Numbered from the stretch's first letter, positions 44,357 to 52,567 are shown. The stretch: DNA of 64,000 nucleotides from an uncultured Pelosinus sp. (GCA_900542835.1 UQPB01000013.1:1-64000), one strand, 5' to 3'. Translations and numbers: made by a program. Notes: generated by a model not told the origin, from the letters alone.

Positions 44357-45616
44357 TTACTGCTGTCTTCTAAGTTCTTGTTTCCTTGCATCGTTTTTTT
44401 CGCTCTTATCCACAGCTAAAGCGACAGCAATATCTCCAACTACGTTGTTGGGGGTCCTCCCCATATCAATGATACGATCCACCCCAGCGATAAGGGAAAT
44501 GCCAACAAGAGGAATTCCCGCAATGGATAGTACGCCGGAAAGAATGATCAGCATCATACCGGGTATACCCACAATTCCCATAGAGAGCAAAAGAGAAATT
44601 AGGATGATGTTAATTTGAGTTCCGGTTGTAATCGGCACACCGTAAACCTGTGCAAGAAAATTTGCCATCATAACACTATACATGGCTGTTCCCGCCGAGT
44701 TCATTGTACTGCCTAAGGAAATCAAAAAGCTATTTATCTTGGGATCGACCCCCAATTCTTCGGCAGCCTTCAGGTTTGCTGGTATAGACGCCAAAGAGGA
44801 CGTTGTGCTAAATGCGACTAGAATGGGTACCTGCAGAATTTTCATGGTTTTGCTCAAAGGTTGATTAGTGCTTATTGCAATTAACGGCAGATAAATGAGT
44901 ACCAAAAGACCAATTAATGCAACAAAGCAGATAAAGACAATCTTAATCAGCGGGATCAATACCTCTACTCCAAAGCTACCCACAGTACCTGCAATCAGGG
45001 CGCCAGCACCGATAGGAGCATACATCATAACAATCGCTGTCATCTTGAACATAATCTCTTGAACCGCTTTTATAAAGTTTACGACAGGCTCAGCCTTTTC
45101 TCCAACAAGACCCATACAAATTCCGAAGAAAATAGAAAATAGAATAACGGGTACAAGTTCAGTTCCTGACATTGCCGAGACTACATTTACAGGAATCATA
45201 TTTACGATAATTTTCATGACTCCAGGGAATTGAGATGCCTCCACTCCCTTCAAGGTCTCCATGTTCAGATTTAAGCCTACACCTGGCTTGAAAATCATAA
45301 CGCAGGCAAGACCAAGAAGAATGGCCAATGTTGTAGTCACGGCATATAACGAGATTGCTTTAGTTGCCACACGTCCCAATTTTTTGATGTCACTCATTCC
45401 GCTTGTCCCGGCGATCAGGGCACTCATCAGTAAGGGGACTACCAGCATTTTGATTAAATTGAGAAAGATGTCTCCAAAAGGCTTGAAAATAGAAGCATCC
45501 AGCCTGTACTTATTGAAGATCAACCCTACGATTGTGCCGATTACAAGTGCTACCACCATTTGAGTTGAGAGACCTACTTTTTTTCTTTGTGGTTTCGCTT
45601 CGTTCGCATTACTCAT
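44357..45616 (-). CDS. Dicarboxylate/amino acid:cation symporter (DAACS, GltP-like)
   Basis: A 419-residue membrane carrier. The family marks are the serine-rich hairpin FSTTSSLASIP (about 270-280), the NSAGTAMYSVM segment replacing the usual NMDGTA (about 306), and VVGDIAVALAVDKSE at the C-terminus. Eight helices and two re-entrant loops are expected. Members carry Glu, Asp, Ser/Thr or C4 acids with H+ or Na+. It sits 24 bp from RidA and 37 bp from the PLP enzyme and probably imports their substrate. Confidence 0.9.
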   Translation of the reverse strand: MSNANEAKPQRKKVGLSTQMVVALVIGTIVGLIFNKYRLDASIFKPFGDIFLNLIKMLVVPLLMSALIAGTSGMSDIKKLGRVATKAISLYAVTTTLAILLGLACVMIFKPGVGLNLNMETLKGVEASQFPGVMKIIVNMIPVNVVSAMSGTELVPVILFSIFFGICMGLVGEKAEPVVNFIKAVQEIMFKMTAIVMMYAPIGAGALIAGTVGSFGVEVLIPLIKIVFICFVALIGLLVLIYLPLIAISTNQPLSKTMKILQVPILVAFSTTSSLASIPANLKAAEELGVDPKINSFLISLGSTMNSAGTAMYSVMMANFLAQVYGVPITTGTQINIILISLLLSMGIVGIPGMMLIILSGVLSIAGIPLVGISLIAGVDRIIDMGRTPNNVVGDIAVALAVDKSEKNDARKQELRRQQ

Positions 45617-45653
45617 TTAATACATCCCCTTTCAACATTAAGGAACACTTGCA

Positions 45654-46769
45654 TCAATGGTTTCGGTGAAGCAATTCTGTTATTTCCGCGCCTGCTTTTA
45701 AGCCGTTTCCTGAAGCAATCATCACTACATCATCTGCCTCTTCGAAAATCCCTGTAGCCAAAAGTTCTTTGACACCTGCATAAGCTGTGGCAGAAGTAGG
45801 CTCAATATAAAATCCTTTGGAGATAATTTCTTTTAGGGCTGCGATGATCTTATCCTCGCTTATGCTTAACACCGCACCGCCAGTTTCCCGAACAGCTTCA
45901 ATTACCCGGTCTCCCTTGTTGGGTTTCGCCAGAGCAATTCCCTCTGCGACAGTACTCTTAAATGGCGAGGTATTATCTACTCCGGCAAACTCTCTATAAA
46001 TGGGATTGCAGTTCTCGGCCTGTACCGCAAATAACCGCGGAAGTCTCGTTACCTGCTTGTTTGCGAAAAGGTCCTTAAACCCATAGTATATACCAAGAAT
46101 TGTGCTACCGTTTCCTGCAACAGCTACCACATTTTCAGGAGCCTCAAAGCCATTCTGCTCCCATATTTCATAGGCAATCGCTTTTGTTCCCTCAACAAAC
46201 ATCGGGTGCCAGTTGTGTCCTGCATAGGATTCAAATTCTTGTTGGGCGGCTTGAGCAACATCTTCTCTTGTTCCGCCAATTTCATGGATTTCTGCGCCAT
46301 AAGATTTTATTTGTATCAATTTTCCTGCCGAATTTCCTTTAGGTACATAAATTTCACAAGGTATCCTACCAAGTGCACAGTACGCTGCAACGGAAGCCCC
46401 CGCATTGCCGGAGGAATCCTCCGTAATTTTTTCGACACCCTTATTGATCAAATAGTTGACCACCATAACCGTACCGCGATCTTTGAAGGAACCGGTTGGC
46501 ATGAGGCTTTCCATTTTTATTCTTAGCCTGCACTGAGAGTGGTTCGTGTTGACGAGCGGCGTCAATCCTTCATTGTAGGTTGCTTTTAAGTCCTCGTATT
46601 TCAAAGGAAAAGCTTCATCGTATCTCCACATGTTGTACCGTTCTGTCTTGATGTCATCTTTTGTAAACTTCACATGATGGTCTAACGCCAAATAGCCGCC
46701 GCAATCGCATCTCCATTTGTAATTGCTGTCATCATAAGTTTTGTGACAGCTGCTGCAAGCGAATTGCAT
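45654..46769 (-). CDS. Threonine synthase-like PLP-dependent (fold II) enzyme
   Basis: A 371-residue enzyme. An N-terminal zinc ribbon with Cys5, Cys8, Cys21 and Cys23 is followed by the PLP lysine in PTGSFKDRG (Lys96), the phosphate or substrate loop DSSGNAGAS (about 118-126) and AGNGSTILG. This is the layout of class-II threonine synthases and of cysteate synthase or diaminopropionate-lyase relatives. With RidA and a symporter under a YheO-like regulator, breakdown of an amino acid by beta- or gamma-elimination seems more likely than threonine synthesis. That is inference. It is the first gene of its operon, divergent from the regulator. Confidence 0.82.
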   Translation of the reverse strand: MQFACSSCHKTYDDSNYKWRCDCGGYLALDHHVKFTKDDIKTERYNMWRYDEAFPLKYEDLKATYNEGLTPLVNTNHSQCRLRIKMESLMPTGSFKDRGTVMVVNYLINKGVEKITEDSSGNAGASVAAYCALGRIPCEIYVPKGNSAGKLIQIKSYGAEIHEIGGTREDVAQAAQQEFESYAGHNWHPMFVEGTKAIAYEIWEQNGFEAPENVVAVAGNGSTILGIYYGFKDLFANKQVTRLPRLFAVQAENCNPIYREFAGVDNTSPFKSTVAEGIALAKPNKGDRVIEAVRETGGAVLSISEDKIIAALKEIISKGFYIEPTSATAYAGVKELLATGIFEEADDVVMIASGNGLKAGAEITELLHRNH

Positions 46770-46799
46770 TCGAACACATCTCCTTTGTAAAATATTTTA

Positions 46800-46969
46800 T
46801 AATATTTTATATAAAAATATATATTAAGATAAATATATATGTAATTTTATATTGTGTCAACGGATAAATACATAAAAATATAATATTTTATATAATTTTG
46901 TGTATATTTTTATTGTTTAATATCAATATATAGAATTTTATTTAACAATGCGATATAATATTTTATATA
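46800..46969. repeat. Three 14-bp direct repeats in the regulator/PLP-enzyme intergenic region
   Basis: TAATATTTTATATA occurs exactly at 46800-46813, 46881-46894 and 46956-46969, with a further near-copy just before the first. Start-to-start distances are 81 and 75 bp. The region 46770-46994 is extremely AT-rich and contains both divergent promoters. The repeats are good candidates for binding sites of the adjacent YheO-like regulator. Confidence 0.6.
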
Positions 46970-46994
46970 GTTGTGACGAAGGAAGTGAAATTTC

Positions 46995-47651
46995 ATGCAT
47001 TCATTATTAAAAGGGTATATTCCTACTGCAAATATGATTGCAAGAACTTTTGGGCAAAACTGCGAAGTAGTGCTCCATGACCTTACACATCCCGTAAGTT
47101 CAGTGGTTTACGTTGTGAACGGCCATATCACCGGTCGGTCTGTTGGACAATCATTTGACCATCTGGTGAAAAATGTTTTATTAAGCAAAAATTTTAGGGA
47201 TGATTATGTGGTTAATTATGAATTCATAACTGCTACGGATAGAAAAATTAAATCCTCATCATCACTCATTCGAGATGAGTCTGAAAAGGTAGTGGGGATG
47301 CTGTGTATCAATTATGATGTGAGTTTTTTAAATGAGCTTCATAGGCAACTGCTAGATTTTTTGCCATACTTGCCAGAACAGATTTCTGAACAAGAGCCAG
47401 GATCAGATTCCAACGTAACAGATGAAATAATGGTCATTATCGATCAATTGATTGATGATATTATTGGAGATGCAGATGTTCACAGCTATAAAAAGAAGGA
47501 TATACTGGAGTTGATCGAGTTCATGAACAAAAAAGGTGTTTTTTTGGTTAAGGGCGCGATAGATAAAGTAGCTGATCGATTAGATTTATCTAAAGTTACT
47601 ATTTACAGTTATCTTAATGAAGTGAAGAAAATGCAGTCTCAAACAATCTGA
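46995..47651 (+). CDS. YheO/DauR-like PAS-HTH transcriptional regulator
   Basis: A 218-residue protein. An N-terminal YheO-like PAS domain (about 1-115) shows FGQNCEVVLHDLTHPVSSVVYVVNGHITGRSVG and VGMLCINYDVSF. The C-terminal helix-turn-helix (about 155-215) contains GAIDKVADRLDLSKVTIYSYLNEVKK. DauR in gamma-proteobacteria represses D-arginine catabolism, so a role sensing an amino acid is reasonable. GAAGGAAGTG precedes the ATG. It is divergent from the PLP-enzyme operon and probably controls it. AT-rich like the rest of the cassette. Confidence 0.87.
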   Translation: MHSLLKGYIPTANMIARTFGQNCEVVLHDLTHPVSSVVYVVNGHITGRSVGQSFDHLVKNVLLSKNFRDDYVVNYEFITATDRKIKSSSSLIRDESEKVVGMLCINYDVSFLNELHRQLLDFLPYLPEQISEQEPGSDSNVTDEIMVIIDQLIDDIIGDADVHSYKKKDILELIEFMNKKGVFLVKGAIDKVADRLDLSKVTIYSYLNEVKKMQSQTI

Positions 47652-47881
47652 TCTGTGGTTCTAAGATTAAACCGAACCTTTAAAGTGCAGCATGAGTTTT
47701 TCGGAAGAAGAGTGCGATCATTACGTGGTAAAGCGATGTCGCCATCAAAGCTAAAAATTAAATGCTTATATTGACGTCCGCCAGTCTGGTTCCATAGTAT
47801 TTTAGCAACCGCCATTTCTTTAGAGGCTATCTCCGGGTCAATACCAAAGCCATGCATTGAAGATGGAACCGCTTTCATCAT
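47639..47881 (-). pseudogene. Fragment of a MobA/MobL-type relaxase
   Basis: An 80-codon stretch reads GFGIDPEIASKEMAVAKILWN, then GGRQYKHLIFSFDGD. It resembles the N-terminal part of plasmid/ICE relaxases (GFNCSPETA..., then GR.Y.HLIQSF). The downstream relaxase domain, including the three-His motif, is missing: the frame ends within the regulator's 3' end. A marker of past mobile DNA; assignment rests on motif memory only. Confidence 0.45.
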
Positions 47882-47913
47882 CTTTGACGTAATGGCTTAC
47901 CCGATCCTCTACC

Positions 47914-47963
47914 GTCAGCAGAACACCCTGGACAGTTTAGGCCGCCCAGGGTGTTCCGCTGAC
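47914..47963. terminator. Long hairpin next to the relaxase remnant
   Basis: GTCAGCAGAACACCCTGG (47914-47931) and CCAGGGTGTTCCGCTGAC (47946-47963) pair with one mismatch around a 14-nt loop. There is no clear T tract. It may be a terminator-type structure from the former mobile element. The 47964-48189 stretch beyond it shows no gene. Confidence 0.5.
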
Positions 47964-48189
47964 TTTATTGCAGGATGAGCAATAATTTATTTTGTGATGG
48001 ATGGAAAAGAAGGATCGTGGTATTTTAGCATCAAGAATAGTGTGAGAGGTGATGCGAATGCTGATCCGTAATAAGATCAAATCAGCAGAGCATAATAACG
48101 TCGGATTATTGTTGTAACCTCAGGAAGAGTAAGTCGTTCCAAGTTCTGGTCTTGGCTCAGCAATTAGTATGCTTTTATGTTACTTAAAT

Positions 48190-48271
48190 CGGCGCGTAGA
48201 TTGAAACAGGGTGGAGTCCCTTCGGCACAGCGGCGACAGGTCGCGTCCCTCGTGGGCGCGTGAGAGATTAC
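48190..48271 (+). CRISPR. Stranded distal end of the CRISPR array
   Basis: CGGCGCGTAGATTGAAAC (48190-48207) equals the last 18 bases of the array repeat with one or two changes. A 32-bp spacer-sized segment follows (48208-48239). A degenerate repeat, GTCGCGTCCC-TCGTGGGCGC-GTGAGAGATTAC, occupies 48240-48271. A degenerate final repeat is the normal mark of the leader-distal end. Orientation is the same as the main array, which breaks off at 42310. Confidence 0.8.
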
Positions 48272-48385
48272 AAATTACACTGTGCAGGAATTTTCATTCC
48301 AGCGGCGAATTGCATTATCAAACAGTAAACTAAAAGCTGCACCTTGTGCGGCAGGTGGATTTTTCTGAAAATCACGGTTTTCATT

Positions 48386-48429
48386 TTCGCCACTCTATTC
48401 TCCTAGGGGAATGGGGTGGCGAATTTTTG
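48386..48429 (+). terminator. Hairpin terminator just ahead of the DMT transporter gene
   Basis: TTCGCCAC (48386-48393) pairs with GTGGCGAA (48416-48423), with inner ATTC/GGAAT pairing, followed by TTTTTG. The first in-frame ATG of the transporter (48411) lies inside this stem, which argues for a start further down. Confidence 0.65.
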
Positions 48430-48443
48430 TTTTAGGGGAAAGG

Positions 48444-49322
48444 GTGGAGGCAGTGCAGTTTTGGCATTATTCGCTGCTGGTTTTTCTCGGCGGCTGTTCC
48501 TACGGAGTGGTTTCTACCATGGTTAAGCTGGCCTACAGGCAGGGCTTTACGGTGGACATGGTTACCGGCAGCCAGTATGCTTGCGGCGCGGCAATGCTGT
48601 GGCTGGCGGCGCTTTGGGTGCCGCGTCCCCGGCTGGCGGCGGGACAGTGGGGCCGGCTGCTGGTCAGCGGTACGCCGATGGGGCTGACGGGGATTTTTTA
48701 TAACAACTCGCTTGAGCATATCCCGGCTTCGATTGCGATTATCCTGCTGCTGCAGTTTACCTGGATCAGTTCGCTGCTGCATTTTCTGCTGGAACGGCGG
48801 CCGCCGGCGGCAAAGAATCTTGCCGCCATCGGCGTCATTCTGCTGGGCTCGGCTTTTGCCGGCGGCGTTTTTCAGTCAGATGCGGCGCTGTCCTGGCGGG
48901 GCCTGCTGTGGGGCTTGCTGGCGGCGGTCTCGTTCGCTTCGTTTGTGTATATCAGCAGCCGCAGCAGCGGCGGGCTGCATCCGGTTTACCGCAGCGCGAT
49001 CATGACCAGCGGTGCGATGTTATGCGTATTTGCCGCTATGCCGCCGCTTTCCCTGTTTACCGGCGCGGCGGCCGGCCTGCTGCCCTACGGTCTGGCGACA
49101 GGCCTGTTCGCGTCGCTGATCCCGCCGGTGCTGTTTGCTATCGGCATGCCGGTCGTTAAGGACCTGGGCGGGATTTTAAGCGCCTCGGAACTGCCGACTG
49201 CGGTATTGATGGCGGCGCTGGTGCTGGGTGAACCGGTCAGCGGCGGCCAGTGGGCGGGAGTGGCGCTGATCCTGGCGGGAATCGCTCTGCCTTCGCTGCG
49301 CTGGCAGCGATCACGAACATAA
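48444..49322 (+). CDS. EamA/DMT-family transporter
   Basis: About 292 residues with ten predicted helices in two EamA repeats: an N-terminal half from GGCSYGVVSTMVKLAYRQGF and a C-terminal half ending ELPTAVLMAALVLGEPVSGGQWAGVALILAGI, the family's signature. The open frame begins at ATG 48411, but that codon sits in a terminator hairpin. GTG at 48444 or 48453, behind AGGGGAAAGGGTGGAGG, is more likely. Such proteins export amino acids or other metabolites. GC content returns to chromosomal level from here. Confidence 0.8.
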   Translation: MEAVQFWHYSLLVFLGGCSYGVVSTMVKLAYRQGFTVDMVTGSQYACGAAMLWLAALWVPRPRLAAGQWGRLLVSGTPMGLTGIFYNNSLEHIPASIAIILLLQFTWISSLLHFLLERRPPAAKNLAAIGVILLGSAFAGGVFQSDAALSWRGLLWGLLAAVSFASFVYISSRSSGGLHPVYRSAIMTSGAMLCVFAAMPPLSLFTGAAAGLLPYGLATGLFASLIPPVLFAIGMPVVKDLGGILSASELPTAVLMAALVLGEPVSGGQWAGVALILAGIALPSLRWQRSRT

Positions 49323-49386
49323 GTTCCGAAGACCCTGTCTGCGCTTATTTTTTCACGTGTTGAAAACAGCTGGAGAAGGTTGATTG

Positions 49387-49479
49387 AACTCCCCGGAGAA
49401 TGTTTAAGCTAGGTAAGCACTGATTAATATGACTGGTTCATTAATCAGCGCTTACCTAGAGAGTGCGTTTAGGGGAGTT
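49387..49479 (+). promoter_or_regulatory. Extended 5' hairpin covering the lactate permease ribosome binding site
   Basis: The core CTAGGTAAGCACTGATTAA (49410-49428) pairs with TTAATCAGCGCTTACCTAG (49441-49459) with one G-U type mismatch; the loop is TATGACTGGTTC plus A. Outside it, AACTCCCC (49387-49394) is complementary to GGGGAGTT (49472-49479), and AGGGGAG there is the Shine-Dalgarno of the permease. If folded, the ribosome binding site is masked. The core is also a member of the dispersed palindrome family seen at 25162 and 149. Confidence 0.6.
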
Positions 49480-49485
49480 GTCGTG

Positions 49486-51060
49486 ATGGAACAGGATTGG
49501 CTCTTTGGCTGGTTAAGCGGGCAGGCGCTGTCCGTCATACTGGCGCTTATTCCTATTGTCTGGCTGTTTATCAGTCTGGGCCTGCTGCGAATGGCTGCGT
49601 TTAAAGCTTGCCCGGTTGGCCTGGCGCTTAGCTTGCTTATTGCCGTGACCGCCTGGGAGATGCCGGCCGCTCTGGCGGTTCGCGCCGCTCTGGAGGGGGC
49701 CGTATTGGCACTGATGCCGATCCTGTGGGTAATTATTGCGGCATTTTTTACCTTTAATGTATCGGTACGTACCGGTGCTATGGAGCGCATCAAAGTGCAA
49801 CTGTCCAGCTTAAGCGGCGACCGCCGCGTCCAGGTTCTGCTGATCGCCTGGGGTTTTGGCGGCTTTCTGGAGTCTGTCGCCGGCTTCGGCACGGCGGTCG
49901 CGATTCCGGCGGCTATCCTGATTTCGCTGGGTTTTGAGCCATTTTTTGCGGCGCTTCTCTGTCTTATCGCCAACACGGTGGCGGTTGCGTTCGGGGTCAT
50001 CGGGATTCCGGTGATTACCCTGGCGAAGATTACTGATTTACCGGTCATGCCGCTGACGCAGGATGTGGTTTGGCAGCTTACTCCGTTCGCCCTGCTAATT
50101 CCCTTTTTGCTGGTTGCGACGGTTACGCGGAGCTGGCGGGGGTTGAACGGTGTCTGGATTATTACGCTGAGCGCAGGAGTTGGCTTTAGTGTGGCGCAAT
50201 TTTTGGTCGCCCGGTTTATCGGGCCGGATTTGCCGGCTGTCGCCGGTTCGCTGGCCTCCTGCCTCGCTATACTGGCCAGTGTTAAAGCCCTGCCGCCGGC
50301 AGCGGAATGGCGATTCCCCGGCGAAGCTGCGACGCCGGCACGGGTTGCGCGCTTTTCGCCTGTGAAACAGCTGCAGGCATGGTCGCCCTATTTACTGCTA
50401 TTGCTTCTGGTCCTGGGAACGAGCACGCTGAATCCCGCCGTCAACGGGCCGTTGAGCCAGGTGAAGACCCTGCTGCTGCTTTATAACGGCCCCGGCGGCA
50501 AGCCGCTGGCCATCGATTGGATTCTGACGCCGGGAACGCTGATTATGGCTGCCGCCGTTAGCGGCGGCCTGCTTCAGGGGGCCTCCTGCCGGGCGCTTGC
50601 TGCCGTTTTGCTTGACACGGTCAGGCAGCTGCAAAAAACAATGGCTGCAGTGCTGGCGATTGTCGCAATGGCCAAGGTGTTAGCCTATAGTGGCATGGTT
50701 GCCGCGGTTGCCGTTGCGCTGGCGGCGGCGACAGGTCCGTATTATCCGCTGTTTGCACCGGCAATTGGCGCTTTGGGGACCTTCCTGACCGGCAGCGACA
50801 CCAGCTCGAATGTCTTGTTCGGCAGCCTGCAGAAGGAGACGGCACTGCGGATCGGCGCCGACCCCAGCTGGATTGCCGCCGCCAATACCAGCGGCGCTTG
50901 CGCCGGCAAGCTGATCTCGCCGCAGAGCATCGCCATCGCCGCCTCTGCCACCGGCTTAACCGGCCGGGAGGGAGAGTTGTTAAAAGCGACATTTAAATAT
51001 GCGATTGGTTTTTCACTGGCACTGGGGCTGCTGACGTTTTTCTTTGCCGCCGCGGCTTAA
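49486..51060 (+). CDS. lldP: L-lactate permease family (LctP/LldP) transporter
   Basis: A 524-residue membrane protein with about 13-14 helices. Family signatures include GFGGFLESVAGFGTAVAIPAAIL, LIANTVAVAFGVIGIP, GALGTFLTGSDTSSNVLFG and ANTSGACAGKLISPQSIAIA. It moves lactate or glycolate with protons. The ATG at 49486 follows AGGGGAG; the upstream frame to 49429 runs through the palindrome and is not coding. It stands alone, with a terminator downstream. No lactate dehydrogenase genes are adjacent. Confidence 0.92.
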   Translation: MEQDWLFGWLSGQALSVILALIPIVWLFISLGLLRMAAFKACPVGLALSLLIAVTAWEMPAALAVRAALEGAVLALMPILWVIIAAFFTFNVSVRTGAMERIKVQLSSLSGDRRVQVLLIAWGFGGFLESVAGFGTAVAIPAAILISLGFEPFFAALLCLIANTVAVAFGVIGIPVITLAKITDLPVMPLTQDVVWQLTPFALLIPFLLVATVTRSWRGLNGVWIITLSAGVGFSVAQFLVARFIGPDLPAVAGSLASCLAILASVKALPPAAEWRFPGEAATPARVARFSPVKQLQAWSPYLLLLLLVLGTSTLNPAVNGPLSQVKTLLLLYNGPGGKPLAIDWILTPGTLIMAAAVSGGLLQGASCRALAAVLLDTVRQLQKTMAAVLAIVAMAKVLAYSGMVAAVAVALAAATGPYYPLFAPAIGALGTFLTGSDTSSNVLFGSLQKETALRIGADPSWIAAANTSGACAGKLISPQSIAIAASATGLTGREGELLKATFKYAIGFSLALGLLTFFFAAAA

Positions 51061-51084
51061 GTTCGTGCCATGATCCCTGACTGG

Positions 51085-51126
51085 ACAGGCTCAACTAGGT
51101 ATTGCTAGCTTGGGCCTGTTTCTTTT
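51085..51126 (+). terminator. Terminator of the lactate permease
   Basis: ACAGGCTCAA-TAG and CTAG-TTGGGCCTGT pair and run into TTTCTTTT. The rest of the 51061-51355 gap has GC-rich partial inverted repeats (CGACAGCCGG near 51160 and CCGCTGTTGTCG near 51240) but no gene that I can support. Confidence 0.7.
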
Positions 51127-51355
51127 GACTGCGGCATTGGGTTAGGGTCGCGAAAAGTTGACGACAGCCGGATGCCGGATAACCTGCAGCCGGTTTCCGC
51201 TGGATTGGCTCTGACAAGCCGCTGGCAGAGGAGACGGCGCCGCTGTTGTCGAAACAATTAAGCAGGCAGTCTGCCGGTCCGCTGCCGCCGCTCTGGTTAA
51301 GACGGCGCGTTTGGGTAAATTCTATAAGGACCGGATAGTAAACGGAGGTATTTCC

Positions 51356-52567
51356 ATGAGACGGGAAAAACGGCTCAAAATGAAAAATCTCGAGATTGGC
51401 CATTTGCAGCAGTTCAATCAGTTGCTGCGCTATGTATTTCAGGTAACCAATCAGGATTTGCAGAAGGTTGGCTGGGAGGAACGGGAAATTACGCTGGCCA
51501 AGCTGCCGGTGCTGGAGCAGGCGGATGTCATCGGCTGGTTTGACACGGATAAGCTGGTATCGCAAATTGCCGTGTATCCCTTCAAGGTTAATCTGTTCGG
51601 AACCATCTATGATATGGGCGGGCTCACCGGTGTCGGCACCTATCCGGAATACGCCAATCTGGGGCTGATGCATAAGCTGATGGGTAAGGCGCTTGCCGAT
51701 ATGCGTGACAGGCGACAGGCGGTGGCGTACCTGTATCCCTACTCGATTCCCTATTATCGCCGCAAGGGCTGGGAGATCATCTCTGACAAAATGACCTTTG
51801 AGGTACAGGATTTTCAGCTGCCGCGCTTTCGCAGCGTGGCCGGCGATGTAGATCGGGTCAGCATTGAGCACGGGGATATCCGCAAGGTATATGATCAGTT
51901 CGCCCACAGCCGGCACGCGGCAATGATCCGCAATGATCTGGCCTGGGAGGAATACTGGCGCTGGGATCCGGAAGATATGACCGCTGCCGTTTATTATGAC
52001 GAAATGCGCAACCCCAGCGGCTATTTGTTGTACTGGATTGCCCAGGACATCTTTTACATCAAGGAAATGGTGGTTACACACGAGGAGGCACGCACCGGCC
52101 TCTGGAATTTTATCAGCGCTCATGTTTCGATGATATCGAAAGTGATCGGCAGCACCTATACGCACGAGCCGCTGGCGTTTTTGCTGGAAGACGCGGATAT
52201 CAAGGAGACGATTTCGCCGTATTACATGGCCAGGATCGTCGATTTGGAATTGTTTCTGGCCTGTTATCCGTTCAAGCCATATAATGAGGAGCGGGTATGG
52301 ACGTTTAAGCTGAATGATCCGCTGCTGGCCTGGAACCAGGGGGTCTTTACGCTGCGGATTCCGCCTGACGGCAAGGCGGTTTTGAGCCGGGGCGGCGACG
52401 GCTATCAGGCGGAATTGGATATTCAGACCATGACGACAATGCTGTTTGGCTATAAGCGGCCGGAGTATCTGGCCCGCATCGGCCGCATTCAGTGCGGGGA
52501 AGAGCTTGTGGGTCTGCTGGAAGGCCTGGTGGAACGGCAGACACCGTATTTTTCCGATTATTTTTAA
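51356..52567 (+). CDS. Eis-like GNAT N-acetyltransferase with sterol-carrier-type C-terminus
   Basis: A 403-residue protein. CGGAGGT before ATG 51356 defines the start; the frame upstream to 51311 is unlikely. The N-terminal GNAT domain (about 1-140) shows VGTYPEYANLGLMHKLMGKAL, the acetyl-CoA loop, and YLYPYSIPYYRRKGWEI. A second acetyltransferase-like domain and a C-terminal SCP2-like domain (about 295-403) complete the Eis architecture. Eis relatives acetylate amines, including aminoglycosides, but the natural substrate here is unknown. Monocistronic. Confidence 0.85.
   Translation: MRREKRLKMKNLEIGHLQQFNQLLRYVFQVTNQDLQKVGWEEREITLAKLPVLEQADVIGWFDTDKLVSQIAVYPFKVNLFGTIYDMGGLTGVGTYPEYANLGLMHKLMGKALADMRDRRQAVAYLYPYSIPYYRRKGWEIISDKMTFEVQDFQLPRFRSVAGDVDRVSIEHGDIRKVYDQFAHSRHAAMIRNDLAWEEYWRWDPEDMTAAVYYDEMRNPSGYLLYWIAQDIFYIKEMVVTHEEARTGLWNFISAHVSMISKVIGSTYTHEPLAFLLEDADIKETISPYYMARIVDLELFLACYPFKPYNEERVWTFKLNDPLLAWNQGVFTLRIPPDGKAVLSRGGDGYQAELDIQTMTTMLFGYKRPEYLARIGRIQCGEELVGLLEGLVERQTPYFSDYF

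Noticed and set aside
51140..51300. GC-rich partial inverted repeats between the lactate permease and the acetyltransferase as a structured RNA
   Set aside because: The pairings are short and interrupted, and I could not assemble a convincing fold.
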